Assembly (NCBI GenBank): GCA_023807065.1
Contig: JAJJLU010004509.1
Location: 1 to 12,217, forward strand
From: Isotricha intestinalis
Taxonomy: Eukaryota > Ciliophora > Litostomatea > Vestibuliferida > Isotrichidae
Length of the DNA stretch: 12,217 bases
Reading direction: 5' to 3'
Both the position numbers and the translations under genes were made by a program. This document shows positions 1-9,923 of the stretch, one piece after another. A model generated the notes under the pieces. The model made no database searches and was not told the origin of the DNA. It saw nothing but the letters and a program-made list of their open reading frames with translations. Within the stretch, counting starts at the first letter, position 1. Every line of letters begins with the position of its first letter.

Positions 1-855
1 ATTCAAAGGGCAAAATTAAATAAAACAGTATTTATTATTCATAATTTATTTACTTTTTTTTCAAAAAAGCAAGTAGAAGATCATATACAAGATTATTTAT
101 TAAAAAGTGCAACATTTGAATTAGAAGAAGGACATAAAATAACAACTGAAAAGTCATCTAAAAATGGAACTTATTATTACGAAAAAAATTTTAATTCAAA
201 TTCTAAAATATTTCATTTAATTTTTGCAAATGAAGGTTCTGAAGCAGGGAAATTTTATAATAAATTTACTTTAGATTTTATTGAAAAAGAATTTCAAAAT
301 GTTATACATTTAAAACCTTTTGATGTTATAGAAACTGTTAAAGAAAGATTTATTGAAATATCAAATGATATTATTGAATTAATTGATAAAAATCCTTTTA
401 ATAAAGAAAGTTTTGAAGAAACAGAAGAATATATTAAATTAAAAGATAATCAAGAAATAATTTTAAAAAAATGTTTAATTGATGAATTAGGGTTTTCAAA
501 TTTAAAAGTAAATGGATTTGAACCAACATATAATTATTATAAAAAAGATGATTCAATAGAAATTAAAATTGAATGTCCTGGAAAATGTTCTATTGCACCA
601 AAAATAGCTTTTTTCGGAGAATATACTGTGATTAAAATAAATGGAGAAAAAAAAAAAGATGATAATGGCAAAATAGAAAATATAAGAGATTGTAGAGAAT
701 ATGGAAAATTTTATGTGGATATTCCTTTAAAAAGTGAAGATTATTTACTTTCTCATGGAAATCCTAAATTTGAAAAAAAAAATGGAATTTTAACTTTTAC
801 TTATCTTTTGGAAAAACAAGATAATAATGAAGTTTATGAAGTTGATGATTCTTAA
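1..855 (+). CDS. 3' part of a large protein with a C-terminal Hsp20/alpha-crystallin-like domain
   Basis: The frame is open from the first base to the TAA at 853-855, giving 284 residues with no start in view, so the gene continues off the left edge. The visible part opens with a hydrophobic strand ending in His-Asn-Leu (TVFIIHNL, residues 10-17), followed by a conserved-looking stretch around residues 72-88 (IFHLIFANEGSEAGKFYNK) and a helical region. Residues about 178-272 look like an Hsp20 sandwich: alternating strand residues leading to Cys-Pro-Gly (192-194), then FYVDIPL, and a late GILTFTYLLEK strand like the Gly-x-Leu strand of small heat-shock proteins. From memory of protist and anaerobic-fungal proteins, this tail often follows an N-terminal dynamin-like GTPase domain. 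No GTPase motif is visible here, so that part is inference. No intron is evident. A free-standing Hsp20 chaperone is unlikely because about 180 residues precede the domain. Confidence 0.75.
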   Translation: MQRAKLNKTVFIIHNLFTFFSKKQVEDHIQDYLLKSATFELEEGHKITTEKSSKNGTYYYEKNFNSNSKIFHLIFANEGSEAGKFYNKFTLDFIEKEFQNVIHLKPFDVIETVKERFIEISNDIIELIDKNPFNKESFEETEEYIKLKDNQEIILKKCLIDELGFSNLKVNGFEPTYNYYKKDDSIEIKIECPGKCSIAPKIAFFGEYTVIKINGEKKKDDNGKIENIRDCREYGKFYVDIPLKSEDYLLSHGNPKFEKKNGILTFTYLLEKQDNNEVYEVDDS

Positions 856-1892
856 ATAATTTTTATTTGATATTAAAAAAAATCTAAAAGAATTTCTTTA
901 AAATGTTTTATTATATCTAATATTATTTATTATTATTTTAATGATTATTATATATATTTGTTCAGGAAAATAATTTTCTTTTTTTAAGATATCCTTCAAT
1001 TATTGTAGTTTATCATGATTTTTATCTTTTTCAATATTAAAAGGAATACATAATTTTTAAAAAAGAGGAACATCATATCTTTTTTAATATTTCCCTTTAC
1101 CATAATTGTATTAGATGAATTTCTTATTAAATATTTTTTGAAAAAATATAAATATGTATTTCTTTATCAGTAATATGAAATAATTGAAATCACTGTTGCT
1201 TTACCAATAGAATTAATTATAAATCTAATTACATTATAATAATTTTAATAAGAAAATATTAATCCGAAATTGTCTTTTTTAATTTTCATATTTTTATCAC
1301 TTTTAGTTTGTGAAAACAATATTTATATTAGAAATTCTACTTCAAAATATTATTTAAATAAAAAAGAAAAATATAATATTAATAACAATGAAATATTTAA
1401 AAATTGAAGATTTTAGAAATATTTATTTAAACAAGATGAAATTGATTCAATAAAAATAAATTTTTTTATCTTTTGTTAATTAGAAATATTACTTTTATTC
1501 AAAAAAATAATAAAATTGAAAAAGAAAACAATATTAAATATGATTACCAATTTATAATTTTTGTGATTTTTTTTGTTTAATTTCTATCTGATTTTACTAT
1601 TAAGAATATGAATATTATAATATAATTGTATTGAAGAATAATAGAATATAGAATATTGGATTGTTCTAAAAATAAATTATTTATTAAAGTTTATTGAAAA
1701 TTGAATTATTATATATTAGATTTTTCTGATTTTGAAGCTATTGAAAATAATTCTTCACAATAATTATGTATTAATTAATTAATGTCCAATTTTTTTTGAC
1801 TGAGAAATAATAGAATATTAAAAAATGTAAAATAAAAAAAAGTTAATCACAATAAAAATTAATAACTAAATATTTAAAACATTGATAAAAAA
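856..1892. other. Intergenic region without an intact gene
   Basis: About 1 kb of AT-rich DNA holds no long open frame on either strand. The + strand has short protein-like islands in different frames: 1041-1115 in frame 3, 1309-1404 in frame 1 (reading CENNIYIRNSTSKYYLNK...), and 1704-1760 in frame 3 (ending FSDFEAIENNSSQ). TAA, TAG and TGA interrupt the frames between them. This suggests, but does not prove, a decayed gene. No tRNA-like fold, rRNA or clear promoter was recognised. Confidence 0.4.
1309..1763 (+). pseudogene. Possible decayed gene, family not recognised
   Basis: Codons 1309-1404 are open for 32 residues with the same codon habits as the real genes (AAT, AAA, ATT, GAA). A TGA at 1405 and a TAG at 1414 follow, then another coding-like run containing KYLFKQDEIDSIKIN. 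A second island in another frame at 1704-1760 contains DFSDFEAIENNSSQ before a TAA. The pattern of short open pieces with stops and frame changes is what a relic of an older gene would give. I do not recognise a family, and chance open frames in AT-rich DNA remain a real alternative. Confidence 0.25.
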
Positions 1893-2483
1893 ATGGGTAA
1901 TTTATTGAATAACAATCAAAAAGAAGAAAAAATAACAGCAGAAGAATCAACAATTCTTCAATGTAAAATATCACGAGACAACATAAAAAATTACATAAAG
2001 CGTTTAGAAAAAAATTCAAATATAAAAAGAGAAAAAGCAAAAGAAGCTCTTAAAGAAAAAAAAAAAGATAGAGCAAAATATAATTTAAAACTATCAAAAA
2101 TGTATAAAGAACAAATAAAAACAGCAGAATCTCAATTAACATTATTAGAAGAACAAATAAATAATATTGAAAGTGCAATAAGTCAAAAAGAAGCTTTAAA
2201 AATCTTAGAAAAAGGAAATGAAGTTTTAAAAAATTTACAAAAAGAATGTAATATTGAAAAATGGGAAAAAATTTCTGATGATATGAATGATTTAAAAGAA
2301 CAACAAAATGAAATTAATCAATTTTTCAAAGATAGAAATTTAGATGATATTGATGATGATATTGAAAATGAAATGAATAAATTAATGGAAAGTAATATTG
2401 AAAATGAATTACCTAAGGCTAATGATAATAATATTGTTGTGGATGAAAAAAAAGAAGAATATAAAATTGAAGATGTTGTTTAA
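1893..2483 (+). CDS. CHMP6: ESCRT-III subunit CHMP6/Vps20
   Basis: The 196-residue product belongs to the Snf7 family and matches CHMP6/Vps20 in length (human protein about 200 residues) and layout. It starts MGNLL, so the initiator Met would be removed and Gly2 could be N-myristoylated, as known for CHMP6. Residues 14-65 form the basic first helix of the family (ITAEESTILQCKISRDN onward, then a Lys/Arg-rich stretch). Residues 66-115 form the second long helix. The C-terminal half turns acidic (DDIDDDIENE, 151-160), as expected for the autoinhibitory region. The LPKA at 173-176, after IENE, lies where CHMP6 carries its Leu-Pro MIT-interacting motif for Vps4. In known systems this subunit links ESCRT-II to Snf7 polymers on endosomes during multivesicular-body sorting. 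The start at 1893 is fixed by the Met-Gly and a TAA-rich leader. No intron is needed, and the gene ends in TAA. Confidence 0.9.
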   Translation: MGNLLNNNQKEEKITAEESTILQCKISRDNIKNYIKRLEKNSNIKREKAKEALKEKKKDRAKYNLKLSKMYKEQIKTAESQLTLLEEQINNIESAISQKEALKILEKGNEVLKNLQKECNIEKWEKISDDMNDLKEQQNEINQFFKDRNLDDIDDDIENEMNKLMESNIENELPKANDNNIVVDEKKEEYKIEDVV

Positions 2484-3090
2484 TTTAAAAAATAATATTG
2501 TTTACACCCATTTCGTTAAAAATATTCATAGTTTCTTCTTTCTAGTTAACTTTAATTCGTTTTACAAATTTAATTATTATTTTTTTTAATTATTTTATCT
2601 TCAATAAAGATATATTTATTTATTTACTTTTTAATATTTTTTTATTAACTAATATTATAATCTTTATTCTTGACTTTTTCTCATATTTGATTTTTTTTTA
2701 ATTTGATGATATTATATAAAATGCAAAAAGATAATAAAATTAATTTTCAATTAATAAACAATATAACTCGACTAATGATTTTAATTAACCAAAGACAAAA
2801 AGAAAAATTATTTATTATATATGTTGATGATAAATCATTCTTTATTCATTCAATTTTTTTAATTTGATAAATATTTACATATATATTTCTTTTTAATATA
2901 TATTTTTTAAGAAAAAGAAGTATTAAATATAAAAATTAAATTCAATAAAAATCATTACTTCTTTATTTTAAAAAAATAATATTTACCATTTAAGAGATTT
3001 TTAACATTAAATAATAATATAAAAATATAGGTAATTTTCTCAGAAAAATTAATATTTAATATTTCATCAAAAAAATTTATAAAGTATTTA
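2484..3090. other. AT-rich spacer between CHMP6 and the zinc-finger gene
   Basis: This stretch holds long T runs, A runs and an AATAAA at about 2603-2608 that could serve as a polyadenylation signal for the CHMP6 gene, although this hexamer is common by chance at this base composition. The only open frame worth noting is 2721-2867, 48 residues beginning MQKDNKINFQ and ending in TGA. It contains LFIIYVDDKSF but is too short to call a gene. Nothing else was recognised. Confidence 0.4.
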
Positions 3091-4058
3091 ATGAAAGAAT
3101 CAGAAATAAATATTAAAAGTGAAAAAATAAAAAATAAAGAAAAAAGAAATTTAAATAATATTTCATCTCCAAAAAGTGATGAAGAAGAATGTTTAGGTTA
3201 TGATTCTAAATATAAAGTATTAAAACATGAAGAAGAAAAAATAGAAAAAGAAAAATCATCAACAAATTCAACATCATCTCAAAATGAAAATAATGTAAAT
3301 TATACTCCTTTAAATTACTCTAACAATTATTATCAATTAAAATATGATAGGAAAATGTCTTCTCCTATTTGTTATTATTATAATGGATATGATAAATATT
3401 TAAGTGAAATTAATTCAAGTTTAGTTGATTTTTCTAAAAGTAATAATTATATTAATAAAGAAACTTTTTTTAATGGTGATTTTTATAAAAATAATTTTGA
3501 AAATAAATTTAGACCGAGATCTTTTGGAAATATTAATGAATTAAATTTTAATCAAACACCAAATAATAACAATAATAATGATAATAATATAAATAATAAT
3601 ATAAATGATTCAATTAATATTAATGTTCCTAAATTAAATTCTCCTTTTTATTTTTATTATAATTTTAACGAAAGTAAAAATAAATTTTTAATAAATTTAT
3701 AGTAAATGGATATCCTCAAATTAATAATTCAAAAAATTATCCAATGATAAATAATTTATATGATGAAAATTCATATATATATATAAATAATTTAAAAATA
3801 AAAAAGAAAAGAAAACCATTTATAGAAAGAACAGGAGATTGGTTTTGTTCAAGTTGTAAAAATTTAAACTTTGCTTTTAGAGTGGTATGTAATAGATGCC
3901 ACTTACCTAAAGCAGAGTCTCAAAAAATTATTGAGAATGAAGAATTGAACAAAAAAAATACTTTTAAGGATGGAATTAATAAAATTAAAAATGAAAAAGA
4001 TAAAAATAATTGTATAAATAATAGTAAGTTAAATTTAGATAGTGAAAATCTAATATAA
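3091..4058 (+). CDS. RanBP2-type zinc-finger protein, two exons
   Basis: The gene reads from ATG 3091 and is best explained as exon 1 (3091-3673), a 29-base intron (3674-3702) and exon 2 (3703-4058), giving 312 residues. The first ~220 residues are low-complexity, rich in Asn, Ser, Lys and Tyr, with an Asn tract encoded by AAT repeats at about 3560-3610. They are probably disordered. A canonical RanBP2-type finger follows: Trp241, Cys243, Cys246, Asn250, Cys257 and Cys260, spaced W-X-C-X2-C-X3-N-X6-C-X2-C, inside GDWFCSSCKNLNFAFRVVCN. Arg254 and the NRC-x-x-PK ending resemble RNA-binding fingers of the ZRANB2/FUS type, so single-stranded RNA binding is plausible but inferred. The C-terminus is Lys/Asn-rich. 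Without splicing, exon 1 ends at the TAG 3700-3702 and the finger would have no start in frame except an internal Met. A 1-base indel in the T run near 3685-3689 is the alternative. Confidence 0.8.
3674..3702 (+). other. Predicted 29-base intron in the zinc-finger gene
   Basis: It begins GTAAAAATAAA and ends AATTTATAG. Removing it joins reading frame 1 to frame 3, converts the split codon to ATA (Ile195), and deletes the in-frame TAG. The ends match those of the other predicted intron in this window (4608-4633), and the size is in the range known for ciliates such as Paramecium. The prediction rests on frame restoration and splice-site form only. Confidence 0.65.
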
Positions 4059-4406
4059 ATGATAGAAAAATAATATTTAAAATATATATTTTCAAGAATA
4101 TTGAATTATATTTTTATTTTTATTAACAAAGAAGAAATATATTTGATTGTATTAATTTTAAATAATCAATATCTTTTTAAAGAATATTTTCATTTTAGAT
4201 AAATTAAATATTTTTTATTCATTTTGGATTTATTATAAATGATCATTACTTCATGATTTATAACTCTATATATAATATGAAGATTTTATTTGTAAAATTC
4301 ATTTTATAGAATATTTAAGATATAAATTTAAAATTTAAAATATGTTTTTATCAATAATTAAATTTGAAAAAATATTATATTTTTATTATTTTTTCTAAAT
4401 AAAATA
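4059..4406. other. AT-rich spacer before the TmcB-like gene
   Basis: About 350 bases contain no open frame or RNA gene that I can support. Base composition drops to nearly all A and T with scattered TTTTTATT runs. It presumably carries the 3' end of the zinc-finger transcript and the promoter of the next gene, but no defined element can be pointed to. Confidence 0.5.
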
Positions 4407-7400
4407 ATGGATAATAAAGATTTATTTATGAAAATTCATTTATCTGAAAAAGAAAGTAGATTCATGAAATTTCAAAAAGAATTTAAAGAAAGTTTATTTT
4501 ATATGTTTTTTGTATTATTAAAAAATTACAAACAAGTTTTATTAATAGAATGTATAAGTATAATTCTCGAATATCTTCAATTTTTATATTTTCCTTTTGA
4601 TTCATATGTAAATAATTATTTAAAGATATATAGTTTGATGTTGAATGGAAAAAAGAAAATATTTTTGAGGAAATAAGTTCAATTATAAAATATTTTATGA
4701 TAATACCTTTTTCATATGGAAGTAAAAATATATACTTAATAATTTTTTATTTTTCTGTTTTTATTATAATATTTTCATTTATGATAATAATATATATATT
4801 ATATAAATTCATGAAAAAAGATTATAATGTAATATTACCTTTAAAAATTTTACAAAGAATATTATCTCCATTAGCATCAACATTTTTTTTACCAATGCTT
4901 TTTATTTTATTGTCGGCATTAGATTGTACTCCTGAAAAAAAAAATCATTATACAGATGATTTACAATGTTACAATACATTTTATTATATTAATGCTGGAA
5001 TAGCAATTATAAGTTTAATTTTTTATATACCATTTTCTCTATTAAGTAATCTTATATTTTATGAATATTCTTTAGGAGGTGATAAAATTTTATCTAAAAC
5101 TACTGCAATTCCAGATTTATTTTTTACATTAACAAAAGTTATAATTTCTTTTATTTTTGTAATAATTAATGGAGGAGAAGAAACACATTATTTTTTAATT
5201 TTAATTCTTACTTTTTTTTCTTTTATTGTATGTGTTTTAAATTTTAAATATCCAAGATATAATGAAAATACATTAAATTATATTCATAAATTTTTATCTC
5301 TTACTGTATTTTGGTCTTCTTTTGTTTTATTAATAGGAAAAATATTTAGATCTTCATCATTTAATGGTTGTTTAGGATTATTTTTTGCAACAGAACCAAT
5401 AATGTTTTTATTAATATTATATGAGAGAAAAACAATACAAGATGATTTATATAAAGAAAAAAATAGTTTTGATGTTATGGATTCTTTACAATATATTAAA
5501 TCATATATTAATGTTGTTGAAAATAAAGATACAAATAGAAATTCAGAATTAATTTTAAAAGGTTATATTTCATTATTTGAAGAACGTTGTTTTATTTCAG
5601 AATGTCCTTTAAAAAAATATTTGACTTCTTTAAAAAATGGAAATGATATTAAAGGATTTTTATATCAACATGCAGAAACACTTTTTCAAAATTGTTTAAA
5701 AAAATTTCCAACATCAACAGAAGTAAGATTTGCTTACGCATTATTTTTACTTAAAAAAATGAATAAGAAAAAAAAAGCACAAAATTTATTAATTGGATTA
5801 GATAAATTTTTTCCAACATTAGAAGAAGAATTTATAATTTATAGATGTAAAAGAATGTTTGAAAATGATTTAACAGAATTAGAAAAACAAGATGTAAACA
5901 ATATTGAAATTATAAGAGAATTAGAATATAAAAAATATTCAAATGAATTTAAAGATTTAATTAATAATGCATCTCAACTTTATATTGATTTTTGGGGACA
6001 ATTATTATCTTCTAGATTATCTGGTTCTGAAGAAATAACAAAACTAAATGAATATGGAGTTAAAATAAATAAAGTTGTTGAACAATTAAATAAATCTTTT
6101 GAAAAAATACAAAAAATAAAAAATAATGATTATGAAATATTAAGAATATATTATGATTTTTTATTAGATATTTTAAATAATAAAGAAAAAGCAATTAAAT
6201 TGAAAAATATTATAGATGATATAGATGAAGTAATAGAAATATCAGAAGAAAATGAATTTGGAAATATAAATATAGCATCATTATCTACAAACGATGATTA
6301 TTGCTATATAATTATTTCTGCTAATAATGAAATTTTTGGAACAATTCAAAATATTTCTTTAAGTGCTTGTTTAATTTTTGGTTTTCAAAAAGATGAATTA
6401 ATTGGTAAACCACTTGAATTATTAATTCCAGATACTTTTCAAGAAGAACATAAAAAAGTTCTTCAAAAGAAATTAATTGAATTTAAAAAAACCAGTGTTG
6501 GAAAAATTTCAAATTATTATAGTTCTGAAATAAAAGAATTAGATGTTTATGGTAGAAATAAATCAAAATATTTAATTCCATTGAATTTAAAAGTAAATAT
6601 TATTTTAAATGAAAATAATGAATGTTTTTTTATTGCTTCAATTTCAAAAGAACATGTATTTTATAATACATATAATAAAAATAATACAGAAATAATTAAA
6701 CAATGTATTGTATTAACAAATCCTTATTTATTAATTCAAAATTTTACTCCAAATGCTTTTGATATTTTAGGTTTAACTTCAGAAGCAATTAATAGTAATA
6801 TTGAAATTACTTATTTTATAAAGCAATTTTATGAAGAATTTTTACAAATTGCTTCAGAATGTTATGAACAAAATTTAGAAAAAAAATATGAATTAAAAAA
6901 AAGTATTTTAATGACAAAATTTAAAAATCCTAGAATTATAAATTGGAAAAAATCTGATTATTTTGATAAAAAAAATACTTCTAAAACAATTGATTTTTCA
7001 CCAAATTATATTCAAAAAAAAAGACATTCAATAATTCAAAATAGTTTTATTACAGATGAAAATTTTTTATTAACTGTCAAAGAAGCTTTTCTTAATAATA
7101 AATTACAAGGGTATTATTTTCAATTTGAAAAATATAATAATGATTTAAGCCCAACTTCATCGAATAAATTACTTTCATTAAATTCTTTAAAAACAACTAC
7201 AAATCCAAAAAAAAAAAAAAAAAAGTAAAACAGAATTAACAACAATTTCAAATACAATAAATTTAAATAATTTTAATCCTAGTAATTATACTACTATATA
7301 TAATACAAATAATAATACTTTAAATATAAGAACAAATTTTATTCCTGATTCTAATTTTAATTTTCAATTAAATCCTGAAAATTTTTATTTTGAAGGTAGA

Positions 7401-9923
7401 GATAATTATGATAATACTTTAACAGAATATTTAAAAAATGAAGTATTTGAAAAAATAAATAGTGAAAAAAATGAGTCAATATATTTCGAAACAAGTGAAG
7501 AAATAGAAGAAGAAGAAGAAGAAAATGAAGAAGAAGAAGAAGAAAGTGGATATATAAGAAATTCTTTAATTGATGAATCTTCACAATTTTCTCCTAAAAA
7601 TAAAAAAAATTCAAGCTTGTTGTATGTTGAAACTACTACTAAAAAAAAAAGTTCTTTTTCAAATTTTGGTGGTTATACTTCAACAAACAGTAATGTCAAT
7701 TCAAATAAACAAGAAGATGATTTTTATAAAATTAATTTTTCTAAAATTAAATATTCAATTTATGATTATAATCAAGGAATTCCAATTGAAATTAAAGATT
7801 ATGATAAAATTTATCAAGTAAATAAAAAATTACAAGAATTTATAAAAAAAAGAGAAAATAATGAAAAAAATATAAATGAAAATATTACAAATAAAGGAAA
7901 AAATGCTAAAGGAAATACTACTCATAATATGGAACGTTTGATTTTTGTTTCTGAAACTCAAGAAAGTATTTTATTAAAAGAAATTGAATATGCTTTAACA
8001 AAAGAAGATGTTGATGAAAGTATTTCTAAATTCAATAAAATCTCATTTATAGTTTTTACTTTAATTTTTGGAATTGGATTCATTATTTTATTTTTTATTT
8101 TACATTCTATTAAAATAATAAAAATGAATAGTGAATTAATAATGAATTCTTATTTATTAATATTATTTAATTACAAAGGAATATATTATACAAAAGAATT
8201 AATTTTATTAAATAATGAAAATTATACTGAAATTCCTTCAAGAAATTCAAGAAATGAGTATTTAACTAATATATATAATTCAACTCAAGAAATTTGTTTT
8301 GAAAGTCATAAATTAATTGCAAATACAATAGCATCTCCAATTAAATTATCTTCAAATGCTTCTTGGATGATTAAAAATGAATCTTTTGTAACAAGAAATA
8401 TTAAAAGTGATTTTAATGTTAGTGAAACATATACAACAATGGAATCTTCTTTTGTTGAAACTAATTCAGCTTTATTTAATATTGGAAATAAAAATATTAA
8501 ACTTATTATTCCAACAAATGAAGATGTTTATTTTTATTTACATAATTGCTTAAATAATGTTGGTATTCAATATTTAAATCAAGGAGAAATTTTCTTAAAT
8601 GAATTAAAAAAAAATGTTAAAAATATTAAAATATTTTTGATTATAGGATATATATTTTTCATATTAATTTTAATTTCTATTTTTATTTTAGTAAATTATG
8701 CTTATGATGGTGTTTCAAAAAGAAAAGAAAGTTATATTGAAGTTTTTTTTGAAATTGATACTAAAATTATTAGAAATTCACTTTTAAAATGTGAAAATTT
8801 TAATCGAAAATTACAAAATAATGAAGAAAATGATGATGAAGATGATTTATTAAGTCCTACTTCAAATAATGAAACTCCTTTAATTAAAAAAAATGAACCT
8901 CAAAATGAAAAAAATAGAATTAAAAAAGGTAAAAATGCCTTTACTTCAAATATGATTTTTAAAATTAAATTTATGACTTTTATATTAATTATTATAATTT
9001 TCTTTTCTATTGTTTTTGCTTTCAAATATTTATTTTTAGAAAATGTTAAACTTTATCAAAGATTTTTTCAAAATCAAGTTGAATATAATACTGAAATTTA
9101 TAGAATTTTTAATGCTTTAAGAGAAGTTTATTTTGATATGAATCAAAAAATTAAAAATATGAAAGCAGATGATTTTTTGAATAATGAATTAGATGAAGTA
9201 TATAAAAGAAGAAAAAAAAATTTAATAATTATAAATAAATATAAAGATAAATTACCAAATGATTTTGGTGAAAAATATAATAAATTATTAAAAAAACATC
9301 CATGTGAATTTCGTTCAGATAATTATTTCTTAAATGAAGAAGAATGTTTAAATTTTATGAGTAATTCAACTTCTTATGGAATGAATATTTTAATTTCATA
9401 TTTTATAGAAGAAATTAGATTTTTTAAAAAATTATTTTTAGTTTATACTAGCCTTGAAGTAGGATTGAATAATTTAACATTAACAGGAACCAATAAAGGA
9501 AAAAGTTTATGGCCAATTAAAGAACCAGATTTAAGTAAATATTCAAAAAATGATCCAATTCATTTTTTTAATATGGAATATATGAAAAATATGAATATTA
9601 TGATATCAAATATTATTTTTAATTATGATAACAATTTAACTTTCTTAATGAAAAATTGTATTATTGATTTTTTAAAAACAACCAAAATTCCTTATTTAAT
9701 TATGATGATTGGTTATTTATCTTTATGTTTTATATTATTTCTTTTTATATGGTTACCTTTCTTAAATAATTTAAATTCACTTATATATAAAACAAAAAAG
9801 ATGTTATCTATTATTCCAAAAGAAGTATTGGCATCAATTGAAAATATTGAAAAATTATTAGATTTAAATAAAAATAATATTCCTAATCAGAAAAAATCAA
9901 AAAAGAAAAATAATATAAAATAA
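4407..9923 (+). CDS. TmcB-like multi-pass membrane protein with TPR-like and PAS domains
   Basis: Three open stretches (4407-4676, 4697-7228 and about 7224-9923) are read here as one gene. A 26-base intron joins the first two, and a one-base change in the 18-A run at 7207-7224 joins the last two, giving about 1,829 residues. Hydrophobic segments lie near residues 47-63, 100-125, 142-161, 185-206, 229-245, 252-270, 287-303 and 313-330. A TPR-like helical region follows (about 410-460, with FPTSTEVRFAYALFLLKK). A PAS domain covers about 620-737 (ISLSACLIFGFQKDELIGKP is its core), then a second PAS-like half at about 753-803. Next come a disordered Asn/Ser part, an acidic Glu tract (about 1025-1038), and four more membrane segments near 1203-1228, 1398-1420, 1513-1533 and 1751-1775. 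The tail contains LSIIPKEVL. This order matches TmcB ('tiny macrocysts') proteins of Dictyostelium, ciliates and trichomonads. A sensory role at a membrane is inferred; the ligand is unknown. Confidence 0.82.
4608..4633 (+). other. Predicted 26-base intron in the TmcB-like gene
   Basis: It begins GTAAATAATT and ends GATATATAG. Excision joins ...FPFDSY (exon 1, 4407-4607, 67 codons) directly to FDVEWKKENIFEEISS (from 4634) between whole codons, and the frame then runs on into the ATG at 4697 and beyond. The short distance between the Phe-Pro-Phe of the first membrane segment and the following Trp fits my memory of TmcB family N-termini better than the unspliced reading. The alternative is one missing T in TTT at 4634-4636. 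Confidence 0.7.
7207..7224 (+). repeat. 18-base A run coinciding with a frame break
   Basis: The A tract encodes a run of Lys. As written, frame 2 reads into AAG-TAA and stops at 7228. Frame 3 is open from the A run to 9923 with the codon habits of a real gene and carries the rest of the protein. Removing one A (17 instead of 18), or a +1 shift at AAG-TAA, joins the two. A 58-base intron at 7225-7282 (GTAAAACAG...CCTAG) would also restore the frame but would remove sequence that looks coding. Confidence 0.85.
7506..7544 (+). repeat. GAA microsatellite encoding an acidic tract
   Basis: Two runs of six GAA codons separated by one AAT give a Glu6-Asn-Glu6 tract in the TmcB-like protein. It lies in the linker between the PAS region and the C-terminal membrane segments, where length variation is likely to be tolerated. 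Confidence 0.95.

Noticed and set aside
1843..2040. Minus-strand open frame of 65 codons rich in Leu and Phe
   Set aside because: It is the complement of the Lys/Glu-rich start of the CHMP6 gene, which is strongly supported on the + strand.
2398..2589. Plus-strand frame overlapping the end of CHMP6
   Set aside because: It is an out-of-frame reading of the acidic C-terminus running into T-rich spacer, with no family features.
4697..7228. Taking ATG 4697 as the start of the membrane protein
   Set aside because: The same frame is open upstream to 4634 with coding-like sequence, and 4407-4607 supplies a fitting N-terminus with the first membrane segment, so 4697 is an internal Met.
7225..7282. 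A 58-base intron GTAAAACAG...CCTAG after the A run
   Set aside because: It would restore the frame, but it is twice as long as the other predicted introns, lacks the TATAG end, and its sequence reads as coding in the downstream frame. An A-run length change is simpler, although this is not excluded.
7357..7584. Minus-strand Leu/His-rich open frame
   Set aside because: It is the complement of the GAA repeat and flanking codons of the TmcB-like gene.
7570..7821. Plus-strand open frame of 83 codons within the TmcB-like gene
   Set aside because: It is an out-of-frame shadow of frame 3, which continues to 9923 with consistent codon usage.
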